64,000 nt of DNA from Cryptomeria japonica (Eukaryota > Streptophyta > Pinopsida > Cupressales > Cupressaceae). The notes beneath the pieces are model-generated. The model was not told the origin of the DNA and made no database searches. It saw only the letters and a program-made list of their open reading frames with translations. Below are positions 34,200-46,065 of this stretch, in pieces. A program made the position numbers and the translations under genes. The stretch is taken from positions 22,076,260-22,140,259 of the forward strand of contig NC_081409.1 of assembly GCF_030272615.1 (NCBI RefSeq), given 5' to 3'. Every line of letters starts with the position of its first letter. Position 1 is the first letter of the stretch.

Positions 34200-35600
34200 T
34201 CCTAAGTCCTAAAAGTTCGCTTTTCGCCTAGAGGCCGAGTTTACAAGCAAAATGAGCTTAAGGCAAAATCTCACATTTTCATTTGAAATGGCCGAATTTC
34301 ATGAAAAATGCCTAAGGCAAAGCAAAAATTGCAATGTTGACAAAAAATGCTGAAGTTCGCATCAAGCCAAAGTTAGGCATCAAGCCAAAATCGCTCATTT
34401 TGAGCAAAAAACCCGAAATCAAAAGCAAAAACGTTTAAAGCTAAAAAGAAGAAAACTTGCACAAATTCTCTTAAATAGCCAAATTTGCAAGCAAGAAAAA
34501 TGCCTAAGGCAAAGTCAAAAATCGCACCCTTGGATTAAAAGCCCGAATTTCTAAGGAAAAGGCGTTTAAGCAATAAAGAAACAAGTTGCACTTTTTGGCT
34601 AAAATGGCCGAAGTTTTCAAAACTTGTAAAAGAGGGTGTTTAAGTATAAAATCAAAAATCATGCAAAACCTCAAAAAAAGCCGAGTTTTGTATTAAGAAA
34701 AGGATACAAGGGGAATTCGCACATTTCATCCTAACGGGGGGAATTCTATGACAAAGTGAAGATGCGTTTCAGTAAAGTTCACACATTTTAGCCGAAATGG
34801 CTGAAAAACTTGTGAAGGGCGTTTTAACTTAAAGGCAAATCGCACCATTTAAATAAAAGAGCCCGAGTTAATACAAACCAAAATCGTGCAAAGCATGTGA
34901 AATGCGTGAGTTTCATATCAAAGGGAAATAGGCATCTAAAATAAACAACGATAGTTCACTCATTTTCATGTGAAAGTGTCAAGTTTCATATTGAAAGACA
35001 AAGGGCGTTTAAAAAGTTAGACAACCAAGGTATAAAATCGCACAAATTCACCCAAAATCCCGAAATTGCTTGGCAAAGTAAACGAGTAAAGAAGTATTCA
35101 GCGATTTTGGTCTTTTGGCAAGAAAGAATAAAGAGCAAGAGTTCGCTCAACTCATCTAGGAGCTGAATTCTTCCTAGGGCAAGGAATTCGGCATTTTTGT
35201 TTAAAAATCGCAAGAGCAAAAGGTATGCTCATCCTCATTCAAATTGCTCAAAGCCAAATTGCAGAACGGTGTGAGGGACAAGTTCGATGGTGTTAGCTCA
35301 CGCAGTCCGTCTTAAAGCCCTAGTTGGAGCGTGATCTTTTCATTCTGACTAAGAATGCTGAAATTGAACCAAGGGCGAATCCTTCAAAGGCGCGGGTTTG
35401 TGTCAAGAGGCCCGAGTCGGGGCATGGTTTCTTCATTTTTTATCAAAAACCTGAAAATCCCCTTTCAATAGCAAAGTAAAAGGGCAAAGTGTTGCAAGGA
35501 GGGAGTCACAACTTTCATTTCTCCCAAATACGCCAAGTTCAATCAGCTCTTGCAATCAATGCCCTCACAGTCACCGCTAGGTGTGTTAAAATTGCCCTTG
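34200..35600. repeat. Leader of O: A-rich short-motif region (GCCGAA, AAGGCAAA words)
   Basis: Words such as GGCCGAATTT, GCCTAAGGCAAAG, CCCGAAAT and GTTCGC recur every 40-90 bp with no fixed period. It resembles the leader of I (36850-38300) in composition and words but aligns poorly. Confidence 0.6.
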
Positions 35601-35839
35601 AATGGTTAAAATTTTGCATTAGATGAGTAATCATGTGTAGTAACTAGGTTTGAATGCAAAATGAATTGAGCAAACTTAAAATTTAACCCCAGGAAACCAT
35701 CAACTGTCAAATTCAGCCTCCAACCGAAAAATTCAAACAGAGAGAAATCTTTAAAGATTTTGGCAATAAACAAAAAACACCTAAAACATCTTTCCAAACA
35801 CTCACGGAAACATCAAGGCATTTAAAGCCTCCCATCAAA

Positions 35840-36746
35840 ACCAGCAAAGCACCACTAAGAAGGCCAGTGGTCGCTACATCATCAAACGACCCTAATTCAA
35901 ATGATGAGGTAGTCGAAATTGATCATCTACCTACCCCTCTTCCACAAAATGATCCAATTGCCCAAGAAAAAAATGATCTGCAAGAGGCAAATGATCTAAA
36001 GCAAACTAATGAGCTAGGAGCAGATACGCAGATCATCAATTTGGATAGGCCTGAAAATTAGGTCAAGAAGGGAGAATTTGTGCCGAATGAGGAAACAAGC
36101 AGGCAAGAGCATCGCAGGAAAGCAGGTGCGAAGAACAGCAGGAAGACAGGCATGAAGAACAGCAAGAAGAAGGTGATGCAGGAGATAATACTACAATTGA
36201 AGGAGAAAAAGAAGAAGATAAAACTGAGGAGCCCCACGAAACTGAGGAGCAACAAGCATTGGAAACTACTCAGCAGTTGCTCAGTGAGGTGGGCAAAAAT
36301 TCAACTATAAGCAAAGGTCGGGACACAACACCTCATCGGCCTTCTTCCACATCTGATCAACCGTGGGTATACAATGATTATGCCGAGGCATCCAGAGAAC
36401 AAGGCAGGGAGTTAGTAGTTACCTCAGGACAAACTATTCCTCACGAGTGGTTACTAGCCCGAGCCCAGTGGAAGGCAACTGTCAAGCCACTAATCAACTT
36501 GGAAGACATATTTTCTCAGATGGGGGAATCTCAGGCCAAAGGGAAGAAGAAGCCGAGAACCCATTCCAGAATCACTAAAGATGAACAAAGGAATCAGACG
36601 ATTCATATTGCTGCCCTCCCTAAAGGCTAACCAGCAGAAGAACTCGCTTTGGCTGATTACAACATTACATCTATCCCGCTGGGGAAAGCAACCAAAGAGC
36701 AAGAAAGGGAAGAGTTCAAGGAATATGTTCAAAATATACTTAGACA
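35840..36746 (+). pseudogene. O unnamed family protein, middle part (before insertion I)
   Basis: Family text matching 42265-43090 of I: SSNDPNSNDEVVEIDHLPTP, then an EK-rich stretch with shifts, then SEVGKNSTISKGRDTTP, TSGQTIPHEWLLARAQWKA and SRITKDEQRN. A TAG near 36058, a TAA near 36628 and at least two frameshifts break it. The last codons are ATA CTT AGA CA, and the frame resumes with G CTG GAT GAA at 45077 once element I and one AGACA are removed. Function unknown. Confidence 0.6.
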
Positions 36747-36849
36747 TGTGCCTTGCACACACTCCCCGTTGTCGACAGGGTGCCCCCTTTCTTTTTTCTT
36801 GTTTTGTCGTTTTGCCTCGCTTTCGAGTTAACCTAGAATTGTAAACTGA

Positions 36850-38330
36850 TTGAATGTCCTAAGTCCTGGATTCTAGAGGGTATAACCTAAAGAAGCAGAG
36901 TTTTGCAACTAAGAATCGGCCGAGATTTTAAACATATAAGACCAGGTTAAAATCTATCAAAGAGTTAAACAGCAAAGGAGGACTTTTAAAATGAAGATCA
37001 CTTTAAAGGACTTAGACTCCCAACATTTCCAAAATTCGCACAAATCAGCTCAATTAGCCGATACTCTAATTCAAATGACCAAGTTTAAATCGGCTTCATT
37101 AAGCCGAAATTGAACAAAATGCCTCATTTAACCAAAAGACGTCAAGATGACTTTTTAGGCTGAAAAACATAAGCAAGTCAAAGTTCACAAAATCGGCTCA
37201 TAAGTCGAAAAAGGTGAAAACCTTTACAAAGTTCGCCAAACCATCTTAAAGGCCGAAAAAACTAATGAGTGCAAATTCGTGCAAAACAAGTCAATAAGCC
37301 AAAATAAAATTAGAGTTCCAAATCTTGCAAAAAAACTTAAAATGCCAAAAGTCATTCAAAGACTAATATCTTGCAAATAGAGCTTGGAAGCCGAAAATCA
37401 ATAGAAGTTCAAAATCTCAAAAAGGTGAAAAGAACCTAAAATCGCACCAAAGGTCCAATTTCGCTACAAGGGTCTTTCAAACTTAAAACTCAAAAGCTTG
37501 CAAAGTCGGCTTGTAAGCTGAAAATGACTAACAGTTCACATTTGCACGATTAGGCCAAATAAGCCAAAAATACAAAGGAATCACAAATCGGCTCATTTAG
37601 CCGAAAAGGTGAAAAGAACCTAAAATCGCGCAAAGAGATCTATTTGGCCGGAGAGGCTTCAAAGTTCAAAAACCGCACATAAAGGTCAAACAAGCCAGAA
37701 ATGATAAAGCATCTAAAAATGCGCAATATAGGCAAATTGAGCCGAAAATCTTAAAAAAGACTAAAGTCACGCAATTCAGCCAAGTTAGCCGAAATTAGAA
37801 GCCAGAATTGTGCAATTTTAATCATTTGGCCGAAATCATTCAAAAACCGAATTGCACAAGAGGGTCTTCATTTGGCAAAATCATTCAAAAGCAAAAGTCA
37901 CGCAAGAGGGTTTTCTTGCTAAGCCGAAGATCATTCAAGATTCAAAATCTCCTTAAGGCCCAAAAATAAGTAGAAGCAAAATCGCACCAGTCTTTGCATT
38001 CACCGAAAACCAAAGCAAGTAAAATCTCCAAGTTCGTAGAGGGTTTTCTTTTTCGCCGAAAATCATTTGAAGGATCGCATCGTGCAAATTGGCTCATGTA
38101 GCCAAAGTTTGAAGGCAAAAGAATGAAAGAAAGGTCACGCGAAATAGTGTTCTAAGCCGAAAGGGTGAGGATAATGTGAAGACAAGTTCGCCATATATCT
38201 TCAAACACACTAGAGGGTTTTCTTATTGACCGAAAAGCATTCAGAGCTCCAAACACATAATCTCCCTCATCTAGCCGAAGTAGGAAGAGAGTCGGGTTTT
38301 ACCTTCTAAGGGCACCCAGGACAAGCTCCT
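36850..38330. repeat. Leader of I: A-rich region with recurrent GCCGAAA words
   Basis: GCCGAAA or AGCCGAAAAT occurs more than twenty times in 1.5 kb, with TCGGCTCA(T/A) and TTCAAAGTTC-like words between. Spacing is irregular. The region has almost no open frames and seems to be noncoding leader. Confidence 0.65.
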
Positions 38331-38879
38331 CGCTGCCAAGTAAGTTTGAATTTCTCCTTCAAAGGATTAAAATTGTGCAAAGTAATCATGTTTTTTAAAC
38401 CAAGGGTTTAATATACAAGGTAAATTTCAAATTGATTTTTGAAAACTAAACACCCAAGAGGTAACTACCATTTGCTAAATCAACCTTCCGGCCGAAATTT
38501 CACACTTAGGCAACATTTAGGAGTTTTGGTCTGAAACTGTTTTAAACACATAAACTCATCTTTCCGAAATTCCAAACGCACAATCATCTTCAAAACAATA
38601 GCGCAAACCAAAATCGAAAATTTAAACTCTTATTCACACAAACCGATAGCATTTGCAGCTTTTCGCTCTTCAGCAACATAGAGAGCAACTCATTTCGAAA
38701 ATCTACTTGTAACAACTACCAGAAACCAACTAATCCTTAATGTCCAGTTCGTATTTAAAACGCGGAGTTTAAATTGTTTAAATAGCCTGTTTTAACGCAC
38801 TTTCAAGTTTTAAGCTATCTCGCCATTTAACAATTTTTGCACTAACGTCGTCTTCTGGCACTGCTGACCCATGTTTTCA

Positions 38880-38917
38880 CATCAAAGTCATCTCGTAATC
38901 CGTGTCTGGGTGTGCAG
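38880..38917 (+). promoter_or_regulatory. Splice-acceptor-like site before the reading frame of I
   Basis: TCTCGTAATCCGTGTCTGGG followed by TGTGCAG ends five bases before ATG 38923. It is weaker than the E1 and E2 sites, without an obvious CTAAC, but in the same position. Confidence 0.35.
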
Positions 38918-40753
38918 GATAAATGCCTAATCAAGCAGCAGAGTCTTCAAAGGCACCCGGCACACCAAGAACATCACAAACCTTCAGAGCCGACATTCCC
39001 CGCAAGCTGGAAAAAATGAAATATCAATATCAGGGGGTGATCAAAGAGTCAAAGGTCCAGAGTGATTGGGATAATATTGGGGACACAGACCTTGGGCATA
39101 TAGACATTCAAGACTTCACAAACAAAGTGTATGCTCCAAATGCGTATGGAAAACCCAAGCGGATGCTAGAAAGTGGCATCGCGCAGGTTGCTAGTTTCCC
39201 ATCGGTAGTACAAAATTATGGGCTTGTGGTCAAGGCTGCAAGGCACCATCAGCCGAAAATAAGAATGGTGGTGGTAAAATGAATGGTAATGGCCGACTTC
39301 ACACCTGAGGCCATCAGGGAAGCATTTGACATCCCGCTGCCTGAACGCGCCACCGCAATGACCATTGATGATGCCCAACTTGTTGTTGACAAGGATCCCA
39401 ATAAGTGCAAGATATTAATAAACGAAGAATGGTTTAAAGTAAGAAGAGCCCTGAGCACTCGAATCATCAAAGAAACCTACAGAAGTGAGTTCAATGATGA
39501 GTACGAGGACATGGTCACGCTGCTTAGCCAAGTTATGGAGCTCCCCCAGTCTAACCTGTATGAGGATTGGATGTTCTATTTCACCGAGCAGGTCTTCAAT
39601 GGAAAGGCTAAGTTCGACTGGGCTCAGATCATTAGCGATAACATTCACATGCAACTAGTGGAGCTCAAGGAGAAGAAATACTTCACCATGACCTCCTACT
39701 TAGTCTATATGTTTGCTAGGCATCAGCAGCTGCCAAGGTTGATCCGAAAGGGTGAAATTGGGAACGGGCCCAAATTAGGTGGTGGTGTATGATTGCTTCC
39801 CCCAACTGCATTATTATAACATAGCTCAGAGAGAGTAAAACAACATTGCTAATGGATGATGCAGGGGGGATTACACATAAAGTTGTCAAAGCGGGCTACC
39901 ACATTGATATGGAAGTACGAAGCATGGTTTATTTAGTTCCCTCGCTTTTCCTACATCAAAATTTCTGGCTTCGAGGGAGCACCATACCGGCTTCCCCGTT
40001 ATCCATCAGAAAAAATGGTCCTCGTGGAAGTTGCAAGGCAAGCACACCCAGCAGGACATATACTCAGAGACAAGAGGCAGTCAGGGTTCACATTCCCAAT
40101 GGTCATAAGGAAGAATGATGTGTATTTCAAAAACTCTGTGCAGGCCGAGGAATCCTTTGATGAATTAGCAACATATTGCTTGCAAGAGCATCTCCCCAGG
40201 AGACTTCGACCCCGCTGGACTAGGAAAGAAGGCCTATGGTAGGCATTACAGGGGTAAGGCATCCATTGAGGACTACTGGGCTAATTGCCTAGATGACTTT
40301 GAGGTCCGTTGGCGAGAATATTCAAGGTTAAATGTTCAACAAATGAGAGATTTCGAGTACCGTCAAGTCTTGGATCAAGTAGTTGATTATGGAGATTGCC
40401 TGCAGACCCAAGATTATGAGGTAGTCAAAGACCTCCCACCAGCCATTAATTGGGCCTAGGACCCGATCACAGACTTGGAGGCCATCATGAAAAGTCCTAG
40501 ACGATATACAGATAACTGGCTATCCCAACAGATAGAAAGGCTAACTCATGAAGGGACTCAATTCACCTATAATATGATGGGCAATCTTGATTTCCATTCT
40601 TCAGAGGACGAAGGAGCGTCAAGTGCACTAAGGGAAGAAGAAGTTGAAAAGCCGGAGAAGAAAAGAAAGAAGGCAAAGGCCAGCAAGGGAACCCGGACAT
40701 CAAAGAGAACAATAAGAGAAAAGATACCAATTAGGAGGTCAGAAGTCACTACC

Positions 40754-42264
40754 TGTAATATCCCTTGGCTAATCTGACCCTATTTCGCTTATTTGAGCCC
40801 CAAGGAATATTGTCAAACACTTGGCATACAATGTTTGAAGCCGCTGTAGTGAATTCTTTATTTGTCTTCTTTGGGTTTGTAGGCTGCAAATGAAGTTATG
40901 GAAAGCTTCTAACAATGCAAAGTTGTTATAGAAATGATATACTAGCTGTTTTAGACCTTTACACACACATGTAATGACTGAAATTAACTAGTACAGCTAG
41001 TTGACATTAAGACAAACACTTGTCATGCATCCCAATGTATACCTACAGCCATTAGGCATTTAAGCAAACAATTGGCATGAAAGCTAAGTGGCTGATCAAT
41101 GGCGAATGTTGCCATGAATGTGGAATATGCAAATTATATCTCCATTAAACATATGCAACCTCCAAATATTTCATGATATAATCATAATAGAAAATGATGC
41201 AATGAAGTAATGATTTTCTAATACAATGACCATAGATAGAAAACCTGGTATTTCAATGGCTACCTTGATATATTGGTTTGATTCTCCTCATATGCAAATC
41301 CCTTGTCAAATATATATAGCTGTTCAACCTTTCTAAATCCCCTTCTATAGAACTCAAACTACTGTAGCGCACTGTTCACGGCATTGTTCATGCGCACTGT
41401 TCACGGCATTGTTCATGCGCACTGTAGTCTCTTTCAATCTGCAAACAAACTCTGAAATAAACCCTCCAATCAGCTCAATATTGACTTCTGAATGAAGCCA
41501 ACTCTCACAAGCATAATCAGATGATATTGCACACCCTCTATATGCTGTTACAATGAAGAAGCCACGCTCTCCAATGCTGACAAGCCTTGAATCCTGCAGA
41601 AACCCTTGGTATTCTACACTTCAATGCTCCAGAGAAACTTCAATCAAAAACTCCAATCACATAATCAATCCCCTCCTCTTCTTTTCAAAAGCCTTATATA
41701 TATTTCCCATGAAGGTTTGATTTTCTCCAATAAGGCATTAAATCAATTAATGATATTAAATGACATTTAATGATATAATATTTTCACTTTGTCATTTAAT
41801 ATTTCACCTTGGTAAAAGAGCCACAATTTATTAATTAAATGGTCCCCTTTAATGATACTTGGACCCTTACTTAAGTTATAATATAAAATTATATTATAAC
41901 TTAATAATATAAGCTCAAAACATTAATGTTTATTTAAACTAATTAAACATTAATATCTCCATTAATATTCAACATTTTTGAATGCCGTCTGAACTGGGAG
42001 CTGACATGATGAAGCTGCATATGACCATACCCCCTTTACTAAAAATAGCAGGGGTCCATCTCTAACATCCCAAGACTTACTAAAAATAGGAAGTAGAGCA
42101 AATGATGTTCGAATGATGCCAAACGAAGACCAAACTGAAGCACTCTGAACACTGGAGATGATACCAATCCTCAAAAGACCCTCTATCCAACACATTAGCC
42201 TATGAGGGTCAAGATAATAGGCTAATCTCACAAAATCCAAGTCTGCTAAAATGGGGACATTACA
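40754..42264 (-). mobile_element. Solo LTR, 1511 bp, inside the reading frame of I
   Basis: The insert starts TGTAATATCCC and ends GGGACATTACA, a near-perfect terminal inverted repeat of 11 bp with TG...CA ends. CTACC flanks it on both sides (40749-40753 and 42265-42269). Removing it plus one CTACC restores the frame of element I. A minus-strand TATA (TATATATAAGGC near 41700) suggests the LTR points left. A 25-bp direct repeat (GCGCACTGTTCACGGCATTG...) lies at 41367-41420. It has no coding capacity. Confidence 0.8.
41367..41424. repeat. 25-bp direct repeat, about 2.3 copies
   Basis: GCGCACTGTTCACGGCATTG followed by TTCAT is repeated in tandem at 41367 and 41392, then starts a third time. It lies within the solo LTR. 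Confidence 0.8.
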
Positions 42265-44236
42265 CTACCTCGTCCAAGGATCCCAGTTCTAATGATGATG
42301 TAGTCAAGCTTGATCATCTACCAACCCCACCTTCACAGAATGATCCAATTGTACCAGAGGCGAATGATTCACAGAAGCAAAGTGAGAGAGAAACAGAGAC
42401 ACGGATCTTTAGTTTGGAGGGACCTGAAGATCAGGTCGAAGATGGAGAAATTGTGTCAGGTCAGGGGACTGACAGACAAGAGCTCATGCAGGGGAGCAGA
42501 CATGAGGTGCAACAGGAGGAAGGTGACAACAGAGATAAAACCACAGTTGAGGGAGAAAAGGAAGAAGATAGAACCCAAGAACTCAGTAGAACTAAGGAGC
42601 AACCACTATTAGAAGCTACACATCAGTTGCTCAGTGAGGTGGGAGAAAACTCAACTATAAGTAAAGGACCAGATACAACGCCCAATCCACCTTCTACATC
42701 CGATCAGCCACGGATAGGCAGCGAGTCCACTGAGACATCTAGAGGACAAGGTGGGGAGCTGGTGGTTACATCAGGACAAACCATCCCTCGTGACTGGTTG
42801 ATAGCCCGGGCACAATGGAAAGCAGTTGTCAAGCCACCAATTAACCTGGAGGACATATTCTCTCAAATAGGAGAATCACAGGCCAAAGGAAAGAAGAAGC
42901 CAAGAACTTACTCCAGGATCACCAAGGACGAACAGAGGAATTGGACGATTCATATTGCTGCTCCACCCAAGGACAAACCAGCAGAACAGGTTGCATTGGC
43001 CGACTATAGCATCACATCCATCCCGATAGAGAGAGCGACCAAAGAGCAGGAAAGAGAAGAGTTCAAGGACTCTGTTCAGAACATGCTAAGATAGCTGGAT
43101 GAGATGACTGTTGAACGGGATGCATATTGAGCTAGTGCCCAACAGGCCGAGGGATACATAGATCACTTGCTAAGGCCATTACAACATGTTGTTGAGTCCC
43201 ACATTCCCCCATTGGCATTGGCACAGAAAACCATAGCGGAGTTTGAAGAAGTGCGTGACACCGCCAAAGCAGTTAGAAAATGGATCCAGAGTATTAAGTC
43301 AAGAGGGAAGAGAATCATCAAGGATGTATTCGACGTAGCAATCAATATACAGTCAACCCGCCTAAAGCAAGTGGAGGTAGAGAGAGAGTACGCCAAAATC
43401 CAAAAGACGATTAGCATAGCTCCACCCCTCATGAGGGCTCTCTTCTGGACTCAAGTTCGGATTCATTGCAGACAATCCTAGATCCCCATAATCTCAACAC
43501 CTTTAAGGAATGGTATTGGATTGTCAACATGAAGGACATGGTGGACACCGTTAGCAAAACTTAGGAGGAGTGCGAGGAAGACTTGTCTAGCATTGAGAGT
43601 ATCGGTGAAAATATCCTTAGGGCATTGGTCACTGGCTGGAAGGATGACATGGAAGGTGACGATAAAGTGTCATGATGGAATGACAAGTTGAAGACTGATA
43701 AAACTACATACTCTGCAGAGGACATAGAATGCATCAGCAGGCTGCATGCAAATATACTGTGTTTTGAAGATCTTCAATCAGACTAGCGCGAGTGGCTGAG
43801 GGTAGTGGACACCCATCTTGAGGGCATTCGGTTCACATTTTGTAATCCTCCCATTCCTTCTAATAAGGAATTGTTCCCAATTTGCATGAGGTATCAGGAA
43901 TATGTCCAAGCAGAGCGCACATCAAACCGAGACATCTGGAAAGATTACTTGCAAGGGGAAGTTGAATTTTTGGTAAAAGAATCTACCTCCGGAAAAGAGA
44001 AAGTGTTTTCCTAGAGTTAGTTATTTCTTTCCAACTACCCAAGTTCATTGCAGGTTTTGAGCTCCGTGCAAGTGCACTTTTTGGGGAGCAACTTTATGTT
44101 GGGTAGTTATTAGTTAGTTAATAGTTGGTAGGGAGATATTTGATCCTTATTAATAGGTATGGGCAGCCATGCCTTAGAGGATGAATCTGGGCCATTTGTA
44201 AGATTAAATCTGGGCCATTCATCCAATTTTGGAAAT

Positions 44237-44247
44237 CTATATAAGGG
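44237..44247 (+). promoter_or_regulatory. TATA box of I
   Basis: CTATATAAGGG is preceded by two CTGGGCCATT words and followed by a pyrimidine-rich run and GTAAGAAGTTCT. The same order, more diverged, occurs in O at 45885-46000 (CTATTTAAAGG). Confidence 0.6.
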
Positions 44248-44856
44248 ATTGTTTTCCCCTCTTTTTGTAAGAAGTTCTAAGATTGTTGCTAAAACTCTGG
44301 CGAATTTTATGCAGATTTAATGGAAGTTAAAGTTGTCTTATTTTCATGTGAGTGCATGGTCTCCTTCACTATTTAATTTTCATGTCAAGTATTTTGTTTT
44401 CAGATAGTATTTTCAGGTTAGTATTTGATAGAAACCTTGGAGTTCATACCATTAAGGATTGACTGATTTTCATTCCCCTTGCATGGTTAGTCAGAACCCA
44501 CTTATATGCTTAGTTCAGTTGTTAAATATCAAATGGATGGATGTAAAAGTTCTACGTTTATGTTTAATAGCATGAAAATCTAACTCTCCTTGAAGATTGC
44601 ATCAGGTTTTACATAATTGTGCTTTATTAGCTGGTAAAGTTGAATTTGGTTTTTGAAGGTTTCAGTCTATTTTCCTGAATATGTTGTCTTAGGTAGATTA
44701 ATTAGCTGCTTTATCTCTCGTTTCCCCTCTTTTTTCCCTTTTTTTAATCAGAAAGTTGAAGTCCAAAACGACATCATATTAAAGAGAAATTCGATGAAGT
44801 CAAGACTATAGAGTCTTAGGGAACCCGTACAACCAAAACTGATTTTATCTAAACAC

Positions 44857-44862
44857 GTAAGT
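44857..44862 (+). promoter_or_regulatory. Splice-donor-like site of I
   Basis: ACACGTAAGTCCCCTTGG is nearly identical to the E1 and E2 blocks and lies 214 bp before the end of the element. Confidence 0.55.
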
Positions 44863-45076
44863 CCCCTTGGTGTTTCCAGCAAAACACATCAAACAACTGA
44901 GTTATCCTGCAGTCATGAACTGATAGTTGGAACCTTGAGGTCGTCCCCGTTGATCAATTAAAACAACATTAGGGATCCCTTATCACAAGAGAGGATAGGA
45001 TACTCAGCAAGAACATTTTATTCTGCATAGCCAAATAGAGTTGTAGCAATACGCTTTTAGCCACCTCAACAAGACA

Positions 45077-45744
45077 GCTGGATGAAATGACTATTGAAAG
45101 GGATATGTATAGAGCTTGTGTCGAGCAAGCAGAGGGATACATAGACCACTTGTTAAGGTCGTTGCAGCATGCTACTGAGACTCATGTTCCTCCATTAGCA
45201 CTTGCACAAAAAACCACGGTTGAGTTTGAGGGAGTGCGCAACACAACCAAGGCAGTTAGAGAATGGATCAAGAGCATCAAGGCAAGAAGAAACCAAGTGA
45301 TCAAGGATGCGTCCAACATGGCAATCGATCTAGAACTAACCCGCCTAAAGGTGTTGGAGGCCCAAAAAGAATACATCAGATTCCAGGAAGCGATTGAAAA
45401 GACTCTACCAATCATGAGGGCTTTGTTCTGGACTCACCCCCAGATTCCCGTGTTGCAGACAATCCTTGACCCCCATAGTATCAACACTTTTTAAGGAATG
45501 GTACTGGATTGTTAACATGAAGAATGACATGGTAGACACCATCAGCAAAGGATGGGAGGAATACAGAGAAACCTTGTCTGGTGTCAGGACTTTCTATGAG
45601 AATGCGCTCAAGGTGTTAGTTAGCGATTGGAAAGATAACATGGAGTGGAGCAAAATGATATCGCGCTGGAATGGCATGTTGAAGGGTGATAAGACCACAT
45701 ACTCCATGGCATTCCCAAAGTTAGTTATTTCTTCTAACCACTAA
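45077..45744 (+). pseudogene. O unnamed family protein, C-terminal part (after insertion I)
   Basis: This continues the frame from 36746 (QLDEMTIERDMYRACVEQAE, then HVPPLALAQKTTVEFE and a coiled-coil-like stretch to LDPHSINTF). There is a shift near 45490, then KEWYWIVNMKNDMVDTISKG to the end at 45744. It aligns closely with 43091-43730 of I and is less broken than that copy. It ends shorter than I because of a deletion after TTYS. Confidence 0.6.
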
Positions 45745-46065
45745 AGTGCTTTTTCAGATTTTGGGTTCCGTGTTTTACACTTTTGGGGAACAACTTTATG
45801 GCTGGAAGTTAATTTGTTAGTTGGGATAGTAAGTTGATAGTTGGTAGGGGGTATGTTCCCTATTTACTAAGTATGGGCAGCCATGCCTTTCAAGATGAAT
45901 CTGGGCCACTTGTATGATTGAATCTAGGCCACTCATCCAATTTTGGAAACCTATTTAAAGGAATTGGTTTTGCCTTATTTTTGTAAGAAGTTCTTGAATT
46001 GTTGCAAAAACTCTGTCGAAATACATACAAAATTAATGGAACTTAAAGCTGTTATGATTTCATGC

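Larger units (their letters stand above)
38923..44014 (+). pseudogene. I unnamed family protein, about 1190 codons, broken and split by a solo LTR
   Basis: I do not recognise a named family. It runs from ATG 38923 to TAG 44012, excluding the insertion at 40754-42264. N-terminal signatures parallel E1: W-D-N-I-G-D-T-D-L-G-H, LESGIAQVASFP, EAIREAFDIP, FDWAQIISDNIH and SYLVYMFARHQ, then IEDYWANCLDDFEV. After the insertion come DHLPTPPSQND, TSGQTIPRDWLIARAQW, NLEDIFSQIGESQAKGKKKP, HIAAPPKDKPAEQV and a long coiled-coil-like tail (LARPLQ-type and EYAKIQKTI text). Breaks include TGA 39280, a shift near 39775, TAG near 40457, TAG 43093, TGA near 43128, a shift near 43450 and a few later stops. No RT, integrase or transposase motif is seen. 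Confidence 0.65.
36747..45071 (+). mobile_element. I: complete family element with exact target duplication
   Basis: It begins TGTGCCTTGCACACACTCCC and ends CACCTCAACA. AGACA flanks it (36742-36746 and 45072-45076). It lies within the reading frame of O. Length is 8325 bp including a nested 1511-bp solo LTR, or about 6.8 kb without it. Order: head with CCCCGTTGTCGACAGGG; leader; acceptor-like AG at 38916-38917; reading frame 38923-44014; TATA 44237; donor 44857; end. As in E1, the head does not recur before the end, so there is no LTR pair. Confidence 0.8.
34028..46065 (+). mobile_element. O: family element, 3'-truncated, hosting element I
   Basis: It begins TGTTGTGGC at 34028 with the head motif CACTCCCCGTCGTCGACAGGG. 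Then come a leader (to about 35800), part of the family reading frame (about 35840-36746), element I (36747-45071), the rest of the frame (45077-45744) and a 3' region with CTATTTAAAGG at 45951. Similarity to the 3' region of I stops near 46065, about 750 bp short of a full end, so the 3' terminus is lost. The N-terminal half of the protein is also missing. O and I are clearly related copies in the same orientation. Confidence 0.7.

Noticed and set aside
44097-44110. TGTTGGGTAGTT as the start of a short LTR after the frame of I
   Set aside because: It looked attractive because a similar block follows the frame of O. But the exact AGACA duplication places the element end at 45071, and no matching 5' copy exists in I. 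It is the 3' promoter region.
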